NCBI GenBank assembly: GCA_031279495.1
Contig: JAITIJ010000058.1
Location: 1 to 15,370 of the forward strand
Origin: Holosporales bacterium
Lineage (GTDB): Bacteria; Pseudomonadota; Alphaproteobacteria; UBA3830; JAIRMZ01
Direction: 5' to 3'
DNA: 15,370 bases
Positions 1-7,737 of the stretch are shown piece after piece. The notes under the pieces were generated by a model. The model had not been told where the DNA came from, did not search any database, and was given only the letters and a program-made list of their open reading frames with translations. Position 1 is the first letter of the stretch; every line of letters begins with the position of its first letter. A program made the position numbers and the translations under genes.

Positions 1-244
1 AAAAGCATACAGCTTGTATTGAAAAAGACACTTCGGTCATATCACTTACGAATAATTTTCAGCGAGAAGACTCTCTCCAAGTTGTTATAGCCGCGGCGCA
101 GTGCCGCGGGGCCTTTGTGCCAACTCTTTTGTTTAATAAGGCCACAAAGGCGTGGATGCACCGACATACCACTCACGCAGAAAACTAAAAGCATACAGCT
201 TGTATTGAAAAAGACACTTCGGTCATATCACTTACGAATAATTT
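1..244. repeat. 58-bp direct repeat, two copies
   Basis: Positions 1-58 and 187-244 are identical for 58 bases, starting aaaagcatacagcttg, with an offset of 186 bp. The left copy may extend past the window edge. A weaker second match follows each copy: gtggatgcac at 152-161 resembles gtggatgcact at 270-280, and both continue into a similar ..acgc ending near 178 and 296. The unit therefore looks like conserved head, variable middle, conserved tail. The middle is about 93 nt in copy 1 and 25 nt in copy 2. I see no reading frame in it, and its function is unknown. Confidence 0.9.
91..151. other. Two adjacent stem-loops inside the first repeat unit
   Basis: Positions 91-97 (ccgcggc) pair with 103-109 (gccgcgg) around a 5-nt loop. 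Positions 111-119 (gcctttgtg) pair perfectly with 143-151 (cacaaaggc) around a 23-nt loop. Both lie in the segment present in repeat copy 1 and missing from copy 2. The local GC content is far above the AT-rich surroundings. They could be an inserted palindromic element or structured RNA. No T-run follows, so a simple intrinsic terminator is not supported. Confidence 0.6.
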
Positions 245-288
245 CCAAATACCCTCTTGTGTCAAGTTTGTGGATGCACTGACACAAC

Positions 289-302
289 GCTTACGCGTAA
301 GC
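289..302. other. 14-bp perfect palindrome
   Basis: gcttacgcgtaagc at 289-302 is a perfect 14-base palindrome at the end of the second repeat unit. Another perfect palindrome, ctctcatgagag, lies near 361-372. Either could be a protein-binding dyad or the remains of a hairpin. Nothing nearby says which. Confidence 0.5.
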
Positions 303-463
303 TCGAAGAGCTGTATCTGTAAAGCAATCATATAAAAGACCATAAAAAAAAGCAGGAAACTCTCATGAGAGGGGAAGAAAACTCACCTCCTCCTCCCTAC
401 AACCTCCAAAACACTCGACATGCTTAAATCCTAACTAAACTGGTCAATAGACAAGAAAAAAAG

Positions 464-796
464 ATGCTGGGCGAGAGCCTTTTTAAAAGCGTTAAGGAGT
501 TCTTTTCCAATCCTTCATCACTTTTTTGGATAAGACCTGAGAATCGTGGGAATATAAAGGATCAGACGCTCACGTGGCCTGGACCGGTCTACCTCTCTGA
601 CCCTGAGGAGGGAGAGTGGAGAGATGGTCTTCAGCTATCGTTAAAAAGATGCCAGCACGATAGATTTTATTCTCCCATAAAAAATGATTGCCACTTTGAA
701 TCCTTTCCATGTCAATCACATCCTCTTATTCGCCTCCCTATACCCTTTCATGGATGGTCTATTGGAACTCGAAGTCATCATGAGTTGGATTTTTAG
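464..796 (+). CDS. Uncertain small ORF, 110 aa
   Basis: This is an open frame of 110 codons beginning ATG CTG GGC GAG and ending TAG. I do not recognise the product. It has no signal peptide, no membrane segment and no clear Shine-Dalgarno sequence (an A-rich tract precedes the ATG). It is rich in Trp, Pro and His, for example WIRPENRGN near residue 22. A frame of this size can arise by chance at this base composition, and the surrounding 1.4 kb is repeat-rich and otherwise gene-free. It should be treated as unproven. Confidence 0.2.
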   Translation: MLGESLFKSVKEFFSNPSSLFWIRPENRGNIKDQTLTWPGPVYLSDPEEGEWRDGLQLSLKRCQHDRFYSPIKNDCHFESFPCQSHPLIRLPIPFHGWSIGTRSHHELDF

Positions 797-1250
797 ATCT
801 CTTACCACTCTTCCATTTACAGCTAGAGTAACAACTAGATAGAGCCATCAACGACAAAAATATCCATATAAAATATCTACCTTATTGTGTACTCTTTTCT
901 GACTGTGTTACAAACACACATTAAAAGTCAGGTCATTTTGCAGGATACTCTTGAAAATTTAAGATAGGCAGCCCTGTAAAGCAGCACCCTTAGTACGCAT
1001 TCTAAATGCGTTATGCTTTTGCTGCCCCGTTTGATCCTTTTGCTGTAATTGTCTTAAACTCCTTTCGGAATCCTTTGTGTCGTGTTTTCGATGTCCTTGT
1101 GGAAGAAGGAGACATCTATTTAAAGAGGGCAAACCTGCCAAGAAATCAAACCAGCACACAAAGAATCTATCAATGCTATCTCAGCAAATTCTCTTGTTGG
1201 GGTATATTTCTGAGGGGGCACGCGTTATTTCCCCATCATCAATAAATATC
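797..1250. other. Gene-free stretch with a nested hairpin and degenerate sequence
   Basis: No supported gene is present here. Positions 899-904 (ctgact) pair with 926-931 (agtcag), enclosing gtgt/acac at 905-908 and 914-917. Positions 994-1062 hold an inverted copy of the translocase 3' tail, listed separately. The minus-strand frame just upstream of that tail (about 1165-1120) reads VCWFDFLAGL, which resembles the last membrane helix of the translocase (VLWFWAVAGL) but is in a different frame from the tail. That would fit a frameshifted remnant. Confidence 0.45.
994..1062 (-). pseudogene. Inverted remnant of a translocase 3' end
   Basis: Read on the minus strand, this segment encodes KEFKTITAKGSNGAAKA then a stop. 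It resembles the translocase C-terminus EEFEAVTAKGSSETSKA encoded at about 2850-2900. The match continues past the stop: atttagaatgcgt occurs in both. Conserved DNA blocks include acagcaaaaggatcaa and caaaagcata. In this copy acgcatt/aatgcgt (995-1001 and 1005-1011) forms a perfect 7-bp hairpin after the stop. It is likely the leftover end of a second tlc paralogue, or an inverted duplication of the neighbouring gene's end. The rest of such a gene is not recognisable apart from a possible last helix. Confidence 0.7.
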
Positions 1251-1256
1251 GTATCC

Positions 1257-1297
1257 ATGCAAAAGGCTTGCATTTCCAGGGCTCTCTCATGTATAGT
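1257..1297 (+). promoter_or_regulatory. Likely translocase promoter with operator-like dyad
   Basis: The -35 box is TTGCAT (1268-1273) and the -10 box is TATAGT (1292-1297), with an 18-bp spacer. This would leave a 5' leader of about 85 nt before the translocase ATG. The -35 box is one arm of a perfect inverted repeat, atgcaa-aaggc-ttgcat (1257-1273), which could be a regulator site. The boxes are visible in the sequence. Promoter activity and regulation are inferred. Confidence 0.5.
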
Positions 1298-1388
1298 CTT
1301 TCTCGCTGGCTTGTTATAACAGAAAACAGAGTGTTCTGATGCGTAGGGTTGGACCGTAAGAAATAGAGAATGGAAGGAAAAAGTTATC

Positions 1389-2903
1389 ATGTCTGAAGAG
1401 AAAAAACTTCCAGAATTCACGGGATTGAGCGCCGTTCTGTGGCCCATCCATAAGTTTGAACTAAAAAAGTTCCTTCCAATGGGATTGATGATGTTCTGCA
1501 TGCTATTTAATTATAGCACATTACGCACACTAAAGGACTCTCTTGTTGTTCCAACTTGTGGAGCAGAGGTGATTAGTGCCGTAAAAATGTGGGGTGTCTT
1601 GCCAAGCGCTATGCTCTTTGTGATGCTTTATGCTAAACTTGCAAATTCTCTTTCCAAAACGCGTCTTTTTTACACTATACTCTGTATGTTCCTCGGCTTT
1701 TTTGTATGTTTTGCTCTGTTCTTATACCCAAATCGGATGATCCTGCATCCAGATTTATCCGCAGCTATTGAAGCACTGCCACGCCTAAAATGGATCTTTT
1801 TGGGGGCTGAGAACTGGACGTTCTCCCTTTTTTATATCATGTCTGAGCTGTGGGGAAGCGTAGTGTTAACACTTATGTTTTGGCAATTTGCGAATGATAT
1901 TACCAAAGTAAAAGAGGCCAAACGTTTCTACAGTATGTTCGGGATTATTGGAAACCTTGGGCTCATTGCATCTGGATACCTTACGAAGATATCCACCAAA
2001 ATGGGAGAAACAGCTCCGGTTGATGTTGACGTCTGGGGGATAACGATCAATTGGTTGGTAGGGGCAACTTTAGTTTCAGGTGTCTCTATCATGGTATTAT
2101 ATAGCTGGATTCAGCGCAATGTTTTGACAGATCGTCGTCTGTATGATCCAGGAGACGTAGGTCAGCCTAAAAAGAAAAAGGCGAAATTGTCCATAAAGGA
2201 GAGTTTCAGATACATCTTTTCATCCAAGTACCTTGGTTTTATAGCCCTACTGCCATTATGCTATGGGATCAGCATTAACTTGGTAGAAGGTGCCTGGAAA
2301 AGCCAAGTAAAACTGATGTTTCCCACATCTAGCAGTTACGCATCCTTTATGGGCGCGTTTCAAATATGGATGGGAACAGCTTCTGTTGTCTGTATGTTTA
2401 TAGGAGCGAATATTCTGCGCAAATTTAGGTGGCACACGGCAGCGGTAATCACTCCTTGGATGATTTTGGGTACGGGAGCTTTCTTTTTCGTATTTATGAT
2501 CTTTAACGAGTCTCTCGATCTGATGATGGCGGCAATCGGAACAACGGCGTTAATGATGGCGGTTGTTCTGGGCCAGATTCAGAACGTTCTTAGCAAGGCG
2601 ACTAAGTACTCTTTGTTCGACTCGACGACTCAGATGTCCTATATCCCGCTGGATGAAGAACTGAAAGTAAAAGGGAAAGCTGCTGTGGATGTCGTTGGTG
2701 GTCGTATGGGAAAGTCTGGAGGGGCGTTTATCCAATGGGCATTGTTGGCAAGTATTCCTGGTTCAACGCTAGTCTCTTTAGCTCCTGCAATGCTAGTGAT
2801 TTTCCTGATCATTATGGTTCTATGGTTCTGGGCAGTAGCCGGCTTAGGCGAGGAATTCGAGGCGGTCACAGCAAAAGGATCAAGCGAGACATCAAAAGCA
2901 TAG
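1389..2903 (+). CDS. tlc: ATP/ADP (nucleotide) translocase, Tlc/Npt family
   Basis: This 504-residue inner-membrane carrier belongs to the family (TlcA/Npt) that exchanges host ATP for bacterial ADP in intracellular bacteria. Some paralogues carry other nucleotides, so the exact substrate is not settled by sequence. Family features are visible: the N-terminal segment FNYSTLRTLKDSLVV (about residues 40-54), an acidic/charged central pattern WKSQVKLMFP (about 303-312), and DSTTQMSYIPLDEELKVKGK (about 412-431). About a dozen hydrophobic helices span the protein, and its length is normal for the family. The start ATG follows a ggaagga-type ribosome site roughly 10 nt upstream; an earlier ATG at about 1370 meets a stop after a few codons. 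The gene stands alone, and a tandem copy of its tail lies just downstream. Confidence 0.95.
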   Translation: MSEEKKLPEFTGLSAVLWPIHKFELKKFLPMGLMMFCMLFNYSTLRTLKDSLVVPTCGAEVISAVKMWGVLPSAMLFVMLYAKLANSLSKTRLFYTILCMFLGFFVCFALFLYPNRMILHPDLSAAIEALPRLKWIFLGAENWTFSLFYIMSELWGSVVLTLMFWQFANDITKVKEAKRFYSMFGIIGNLGLIASGYLTKISTKMGETAPVDVDVWGITINWLVGATLVSGVSIMVLYSWIQRNVLTDRRLYDPGDVGQPKKKKAKLSIKESFRYIFSSKYLGFIALLPLCYGISINLVEGAWKSQVKLMFPTSSSYASFMGAFQIWMGTASVVCMFIGANILRKFRWHTAAVITPWMILGTGAFFFVFMIFNESLDLMMAAIGTTALMMAVVLGQIQNVLSKATKYSLFDSTTQMSYIPLDEELKVKGKAAVDVVGGRMGKSGGAFIQWALLASIPGSTLVSLAPAMLVIFLIIMVLWFWAVAGLGEEFEAVTAKGSSETSKA

Positions 2904-2993
2904 TATTTAGAATGCGTGCTGAGATTGATAGAAGGGAATTCAAGGCGGTTACACAGCAAAAGGATCAAGCGAGACGACGGCAAAAAAGCATAA
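2852..2993 (+). repeat. Tandem duplication of the translocase 3' end
   Basis: Positions 2852-2903 (the final codons and TAG) recur at 2935-2993. Both copies start ggaattc, share agcaaaaggatcaagcgaga and end aaaagcata/aaaagcata-like sequence. Two small insertions (2 and about 5 nt) separate them. Past the TAG at 2901-2903 the zero frame stays open for 29 more codons and closes with TAA at 2991-2993, inside the second copy (ending GKKA). A third, inverted copy lies at 994-1062. Confidence 0.85.
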
Positions 2994-3000
2994 TGTCTTA

Positions 3001-3318
3001 AGTGTAACTGAGACTAACGTGCTGCAGGAAGGAAAGTTTCTCTTTTGCGCATTTCGTGTAAGGTTTTAGTTTAACGCACAACCAAAACTGCTGGTAGGCT
3101 TTTTAACGTCCCTTTTTATATGGGTAAGGTCTTGTTGCCGCGAAGAGTTCTTTTCGCGACTCTTTGATAAAATATGCTTTATAAATGGTTTTAGCTCTCC
3201 AGCGTTTATGTGCGCAAAGCGTATGTTCATATTTTACGTCCAATTTTTATATCAAATTCTTTAATAGAATTTTAACAAAATAGCACTAGAATTTTTTAGT
3301 ACATTTCTGGAGCTATTT
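3001..3318. other. Intergenic region with hairpins
   Basis: No gene is present. The hairpin cgcgaaga-gttc-ttttcgcg at 3139-3158 (8 bp, 4-nt loop) could end translocase transcription, although only a short T-rich tract follows. The dyad aaattct-ttaat-agaattt at 3254-3272 lies about 50 nt before the next gene, in very AT-rich DNA. It could be promoter DNA or an operator, but I see no convincing -35/-10 pair. Confidence 0.4.
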
Positions 3319-4313
3319 ATGCCCAAATTATTTTCTAGGGTTATCTTATCATGCGCAATTTCCTTTATATTTGAAAGTTATTCCTGCGCCATGCTTTTTC
3401 CTGATGGGGCGGAAGATTCTCTAGGAGAAAAGGTCTCCTTGAGAAGAGAATCATCGGAATCTCTTGATGGAGAAGAGATCTCTCCAAGAGAACTCTTCGA
3501 AAGACGATTAGCAAGATCTCCGAAAGGAACGTGAGATTCTCCAAGAGAACTTTTCGAAAGAGAACAAACAGAGCCGTTGAGAAGAGAAAGAAGACAGCTT
3601 TCTGCTGTACCCAGAGATTTTCACAGAAGGGAATCACCAGGACTTCCAGAAGAAGAGACAGGGAGCGTGCGAGAGAGATGCCCAGGAAAACAGCTAGAAC
3701 TTATTCCTAAGAAAAAATAAGCCCCCATTTTGAAAGAGGGATTCTTACAGCTTCTGGAAAGACACCGCTGGAACCTCTCAGAAGGAACTGTGAAGAGATA
3801 ATGAGAGTTTTGGAGTGGAAAGACACGGTTGATGAATTTATAAGCTGTATTGAGGATAACTTAGAACACCATCATAGCTATGCAGCTCATTGGGGCGTAT
3901 CTCCAGAAGATGTTGAAAGATACCCAAAGCGGTACTTGCTTCGGGAAGATGGTAAATGCAAAACAAGAAGTAGTGCCGCAGGTGTTGATTTATTCGAGAC
4001 ATTAGCTGGGAAGTTTGCATCTCCTCCTGTAAAAATGAAAGATCTGCCACAGTGTGCAAAGTGCTTAATAACGTTCGAAAATCCTATCCCAGTTGTACGT
4101 GTGGAACTAGAAGAATCAAGTTCGGGAATCACTGTAAAAAAAGGATACACGCAGCAGGTCATATGCGTCGCAAAAACAATATCCTTCAACAAGCAAATTA
4201 TTCCAACAATTCATCCAGGAAACGTCCTTATTCCCGATCCTCTTCTTCGTTCTGCTCCTGTTCCTTCTTTCGAATTTGATTTCCATCGCATATTGGAGGA
4301 GGGTCCTCCATAA
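3319..4313 (+). pseudogene. Predicted secreted repeat-containing protein, frame broken by a TGA and an A6 shift
   Basis: ATG 3319 follows ggag (about 9 nt upstream) and starts a typical signal peptide (MPKLFSRVILSCAISFIF..., possible cleavage after SYSCA). The frame stops at TGA 3532-3534 after 71 residues but stays open, in the same frame, to TAA 3718-3720. Beyond that, adding one A to the A6 run at 3712-3717 would join it to the frame of the 170-residue ORF ending at 4313. Internal repeats support one original gene of about 331 residues. ISPRELFERR occurs before the TGA and DSPRELFERE right after it. EPLRRERRQ occurs before the A-run, while ISPHFERG and EPLRRNCEE occur in the shifted frame after it. 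CGA (Arg) to TGA is the simplest origin of the stop. The function is unknown; a secreted effector or envelope protein is a guess. It converges on bioC. Confidence 0.7.
3801..4313 (+). CDS. Hypothetical protein, 170 aa (C-terminal part of the split gene)
   Basis: This is the longest intact piece of the split gene and might still be made alone. ATG 3801 has only a weak gaagaga ribosome site, and the same frame is open for a further 29 codons upstream, which argues that this ATG is internal. The protein is soluble, with no membrane helix. It contains a His-rich stretch LEHHHSYAAHWG (about residues 21-32), a CAKC pair (about 85-88) that might bind metal, and a Pro-rich C-terminus. I do not recognise a family. 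It ends 56 bp before the convergent stop of the bioC-like gene. Confidence 0.5.
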   Translation: MRVLEWKDTVDEFISCIEDNLEHHHSYAAHWGVSPEDVERYPKRYLLREDGKCKTRSSAAGVDLFETLAGKFASPPVKMKDLPQCAKCLITFENPIPVVRVELEESSSGITVKKGYTQQVICVAKTISFNKQIIPTIHPGNVLIPDPLLRSAPVPSFEFDFHRILEEGPP

Positions 4314-4369
4314 GATTCCAATCATGAACGTCCCCTTTATTCGCGGCTATCGGCTTATTTCTCTGGAGG

Positions 4370-5131
4370 TCAGAGCAATCCTTCATAACGTTTCGTCCAA
4401 TGGCCACATAGCAACTCGTACGTAATGAAAGTGCCATCAGGATGTTTGCGATCAAGAATGTGCATGGCTTCCTTAAGATGGGCGGCAGAAACGGGACGAT
4501 GGCCCTCTCGTGCCGCAGTTCCGCCGATATTCTTCAGCATTCTCAAGAAGTGCCAACTGCTGTCGTAACGCTGATATAGCGTATGTGTCTGCAGATTTAT
4601 GCCAGGCAGGTTTTCTTCAAACAATTCTCGAGAGGGAAAATCACGCACACCAAGGTCGACATTGCACTCTAGTCCTGCTTCGCGCCATTCGTGTAGAGAC
4701 GAAGGACCCAAGGTGCAGAAAACAAGGCTTCCTCCCGGTCGAAGTGCCTCCTTTAGATGTTGAAGTGTTTCGCTTATATGAGAAAACCAATGCACTGTCA
4801 TACTTGAAATGATAAGATCAAAGAAGTGAACCACGCGTATTAGTTCGGCATCCATGACTTCGAAAGAAACGTTCTGGTGATGTCCTAATTTTTGAGCACA
4901 ATGCGCAACCATATTTGGAGCAATATCAACCAACAGGATACGAGAAGAACGGTATTGATGTAACAAGCGACGACTAAGTTGGCCTGTTCCACACCCAATT
5001 TCTAAGATCTGTGCATGTCGATATACAGGCAGGCGTTCGAATACCTTTTGAGCAGCAAGAACTTGGATATCTGACCAGGTGTCGTATGTAGAAACAGCGC
5101 GGTCGAATTTAAGAGAAACAGAAGATGTCAC
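4370..5131 (-). CDS. bioC: Malonyl-ACP O-methyltransferase-like protein (BioC)
   Basis: This 253-residue class I SAM-dependent methyltransferase most resembles BioC, which methylates the free carboxyl of malonyl-ACP to start pimelate synthesis for biotin in the cytoplasm. SAM motif I is LEIGCGTGQ (residues 43-51), followed by an acidic residue in LLVDIAPNM (about 67-75), MDAEL (93-97) and the post-II motif RPGGSLVFCTLGPSSLHEWR (131-150), whose TLGP..L.E.RE pattern is typical of BioC. The N-terminal FDRAVSTYD also fits. It starts with GTG, overlapping the alaS stop as GTGA, so it should be translationally coupled to alaS. No other biotin gene is visible, and a different small-molecule methyltransferase cannot be excluded. 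Confidence 0.8.
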   Translation of the reverse strand: MTSSVSLKFDRAVSTYDTWSDIQVLAAQKVFERLPVYRHAQILEIGCGTGQLSRRLLHQYRSSRILLVDIAPNMVAHCAQKLGHHQNVSFEVMDAELIRVVHFFDLIISSMTVHWFSHISETLQHLKEALRPGGSLVFCTLGPSSLHEWREAGLECNVDLGVRDFPSRELFEENLPGINLQTHTLYQRYDSSWHFLRMLKNIGGTAAREGHRPVSAAHLKEAMHILDRKHPDGTFITYELLCGHWTKRYEGLL

Positions 5132-7734
5132 TGCTGCTTGTATATTTGCTTTATTGAAAGAAGTACTCCCTTTGAATTAAGGACACCCTTACCGCCCCCT
5201 TGCGCAAAATCGGATCGGCCTCCTCCGCCCGCTTCTTGCAAACCAGCGGTAATCGCTTCGAGATAGCGCGTAGCAGGGTGGTCTTTTTTCAGATCTTCCG
5301 AAACACCGACATAAACACGCGTTTGCTCCTGATCTTCGGATAATATAACGACGATTCGGGCTTGAGTCGTTTTCTTTAGGGTATCAACGTGGTTTCTTAT
5401 TTCACGTGGTTCTATAGAAGAAACTTTTTGACATAGAAGTGTGACAGGCCCTATGCGTTCTTCAAGAATATTCATAGAGAATGCCCGTTCTGCTTGAAAG
5501 CGTCGATTGTCGTGTCGCAGATGCTCTATGTCAGATTGTATCGTGGCAATGACTGTAGAAAGATTCTCTTCTGAGGTGTTGAGCAGCTTTGCACTATCGG
5601 CAACAGTACGACAGAGGGCCTCCACGTACCGGCAAGCAGCAGCGCCGGCTACAGCTTCGATTCGCCGCACTCCAGAGCCGATGCCCGTTTCGGTAAGAAT
5701 GTGGAAAAAACCTATGTTGCCCGTAGAAGTTACATGCGTTCCTCCACATAGCTCAACAGAATGCGGTTCTATACGCACAACGCGAACGATGTCTTGATAT
5801 TTCTCGCCAAACAATGCTATTGCACCTGACTCAATAGCGGCGTTTTTGTCTTGTTCGGAAACGTTTACCGAATGACTCTCTCTAATCCATTGATTTACGA
5901 GGCGTTCAATCGTCTCGAGATTCTCATCGGAAAGAGGCCCCGTGTGACTAAAATCAAAACGTAAGCGATCGGCATCAACAAAAGACCCTTTTTGCGCCAC
6001 GTGAGACCCGAGAACTGCACGCAACGCCGCTTGCAACAAGTGTGTTGCTGAGTGGTGAACAGCAATTGCACAGCGCCGGTCTTGGTCAATTCGCGCTATA
6101 ACAACATCACCCACCGTTATAGAACCGCTTACAACACGCCCTACATGCAAGAAGACTCCTTCTGTTGTCTTGCGTACCTCTTTGATCGTAACAACGGCAT
6201 TTCCAGGATTCTGGCTACAGATTTCGCCTTGGTCCGCCTGTTGTCCTCCAGATGCTGCATAAAACGGTGTCTTGTCTAAGATGAGGATAACGTCTTCTCC
6301 AGTAACAGCGCATTGAACACCTTCCTCTCTTCGAATAAGACCGATAATAGAAGCCGAGGATTCAACCTCGGAATATCCGCAAAAAAAGGTTGTTGGCAAG
6401 TGCGCTAAGAGTGTTTTTATAGCAGGGCTCTCACGTTTATCCCCAGAACCAGCCCATTGTGAGCGTGTGCGCTGCTCTTCAAGAGCCGCTTCAAAAGCTT
6501 CCTTATCTATCGTAATGCCACGTGCGCCAAGAATCGTTTCCGTCAAATCTAAGGGAAAGCCGTATGTGTCGTATAACTTAAAAGCTACCTCTCCAGGAAA
6601 AACTTGCTTAGTGCTCAGCTTATTTGTTTCCTCATCCAACAGAAGTAAACCACGCTCAAGTGTTTCGCGGAATCGTTCCTCTTCTTGCTTCAAAGTCTTT
6701 TTTACGTGAGGTTCGGCCGCGCATAATTCTGGATAATCTGCGCCCATCTCATGCACCAGCGTTGGGATTAAGCGATGGAAAAACGGCTCTTTCAAGCCTA
6801 AAAAGTGTCCATGCCGCACTGCTCGTCGGATAATACGACGCAGAACGTAGCTGCGCCCGTCAGATCCAGGAGCCACTCCTTCTGCACATAAAAAAGCAGC
6901 AGCACGTAAGTGGTCGGCGATAACTTTAAATGAAGCCTTTGTCTCTGGCGTTTCGTTCCTCCCAACGATCTCCTCGAGCGTTGTGCGCAACATTTTGAAC
7001 AGGTCAGTATCGTAGTTATCTGTGACCCCCTGCATGACCGCTGCAACACGCTCTAACCCCATGCCAGTATCAATAGACGGCTTGGGGAGCAGCGTTCTTT
7101 CTCCATTCGCCTGCTGTTCGAATTGCATGAAAACTAAGTTCCAAATTTCAACGAATCTATCGCCATTTTCGTCTGGACTCCCTGGCGGACCACCAGGAAT
7201 ATGCGCCCCATGATCATAGAAGATCTCGGAGCATGGCCCGCATGGACCTGTGTCTCCCATTGACCAGAAATTATCTGTTGTCGTGATAGGGATAGGCGTT
7301 ATTCCAGCAATCTTTGCCCAAAGTGCAGCAGCTTCTGTATCTTCATGAAAAATCGTTACACACAAGCGATCTTTGGGAAGATGCAGCTCTTGTGTAAGGA
7401 ACGTCCAAGCCAGCCGGATCGCTTCTTCTTTAAAGTATTCCCCGAAAGAAAAATTGCCCAGCATTTCGAAAAAAGAATGATGGCGCGCTGTATATCCCAC
7501 TTGATCAAGGTCGTTGTGCTTGCCGCCAGCACGCAAGCATTTCTGCACCGTTGTTGCTTTCGGGTAAGGCCGTGCCTTTACGCCCGTAAAAATGTCTTTA
7601 AATTGCACCATACCTGCGTTTACAAACAACAGTGTGGGATCTCCTTCTGGAACAAGAGCGCTTGATGGTACGATTTTATGACAATTTTTATCAAAAAAAG
7701 ACAAGAAAAGACGGCGAATTTCCTGTGTTTTCAT
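5128..7734 (-). CDS. alaS: Alanyl-tRNA synthetase
   Basis: This 868-residue class II synthetase charges tRNA-Ala and clears mischarged Ser/Gly. The order is the usual one. The catalytic core comes first, with motif 2 around HHSFFEMLGNFSFGEYFK (85-102). The editing domain follows, with HHSATH near residue 560 and the metal ligand motif CGGTH near 663. The C-Ala domain ends with GGGGRSDFAQGGG near 835-847. All key residues are present and the length is normal. ATG 7734 lies 3 bp after the recA TAG, so it is surely cotranscribed with recA. Its TGA overlaps the bioC GTG. Confidence 0.98.
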   Translation of the reverse strand: MKTQEIRRLFLSFFDKNCHKIVPSSALVPEGDPTLLFVNAGMVQFKDIFTGVKARPYPKATTVQKCLRAGGKHNDLDQVGYTARHHSFFEMLGNFSFGEYFKEEAIRLAWTFLTQELHLPKDRLCVTIFHEDTEAAALWAKIAGITPIPITTTDNFWSMGDTGPCGPCSEIFYDHGAHIPGGPPGSPDENGDRFVEIWNLVFMQFEQQANGERTLLPKPSIDTGMGLERVAAVMQGVTDNYDTDLFKMLRTTLEEIVGRNETPETKASFKVIADHLRAAAFLCAEGVAPGSDGRSYVLRRIIRRAVRHGHFLGLKEPFFHRLIPTLVHEMGADYPELCAAEPHVKKTLKQEEERFRETLERGLLLLDEETNKLSTKQVFPGEVAFKLYDTYGFPLDLTETILGARGITIDKEAFEAALEEQRTRSQWAGSGDKRESPAIKTLLAHLPTTFFCGYSEVESSASIIGLIRREEGVQCAVTGEDVILILDKTPFYAASGGQQADQGEICSQNPGNAVVTIKEVRKTTEGVFLHVGRVVSGSITVGDVVIARIDQDRRCAIAVHHSATHLLQAALRAVLGSHVAQKGSFVDADRLRFDFSHTGPLSDENLETIERLVNQWIRESHSVNVSEQDKNAAIESGAIALFGEKYQDIVRVVRIEPHSVELCGGTHVTSTGNIGFFHILTETGIGSGVRRIEAVAGAAACRYVEALCRTVADSAKLLNTSEENLSTVIATIQSDIEHLRHDNRRFQAERAFSMNILEERIGPVTLLCQKVSSIEPREIRNHVDTLKKTTQARIVVILSEDQEQTRVYVGVSEDLKKDHPATRYLEAITAGLQEAGGGGRSDFAQGGGKGVLNSKGVLLSIKQIYKQQ

Positions 7735-7737
7735 GGG

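Noticed and set aside
959..1501. Small overlapping ORFs upstream of and over the start of the translocase
   Set aside because: They have no ribosome sites or recognisable features. The region is better explained by an inverted translocase-tail remnant and the leader of the translocase gene.
2901..2993. Readthrough extension of the translocase past TAG into the duplicated tail
   Set aside because: The frame is open, but the extension reads the duplicated tail partly out of its original frame, and the protein already has a normal family length. Duplication explains it without recoding.
3532..3534. TGA reassigned to tryptophan as the reason for the open frame past the stop
   Set aside because: TGA is used as a real terminator at the ends of alaS, the bioC-like gene and the EamA gene in this window, and the repeat context at 3532 suggests Arg rather than Trp.
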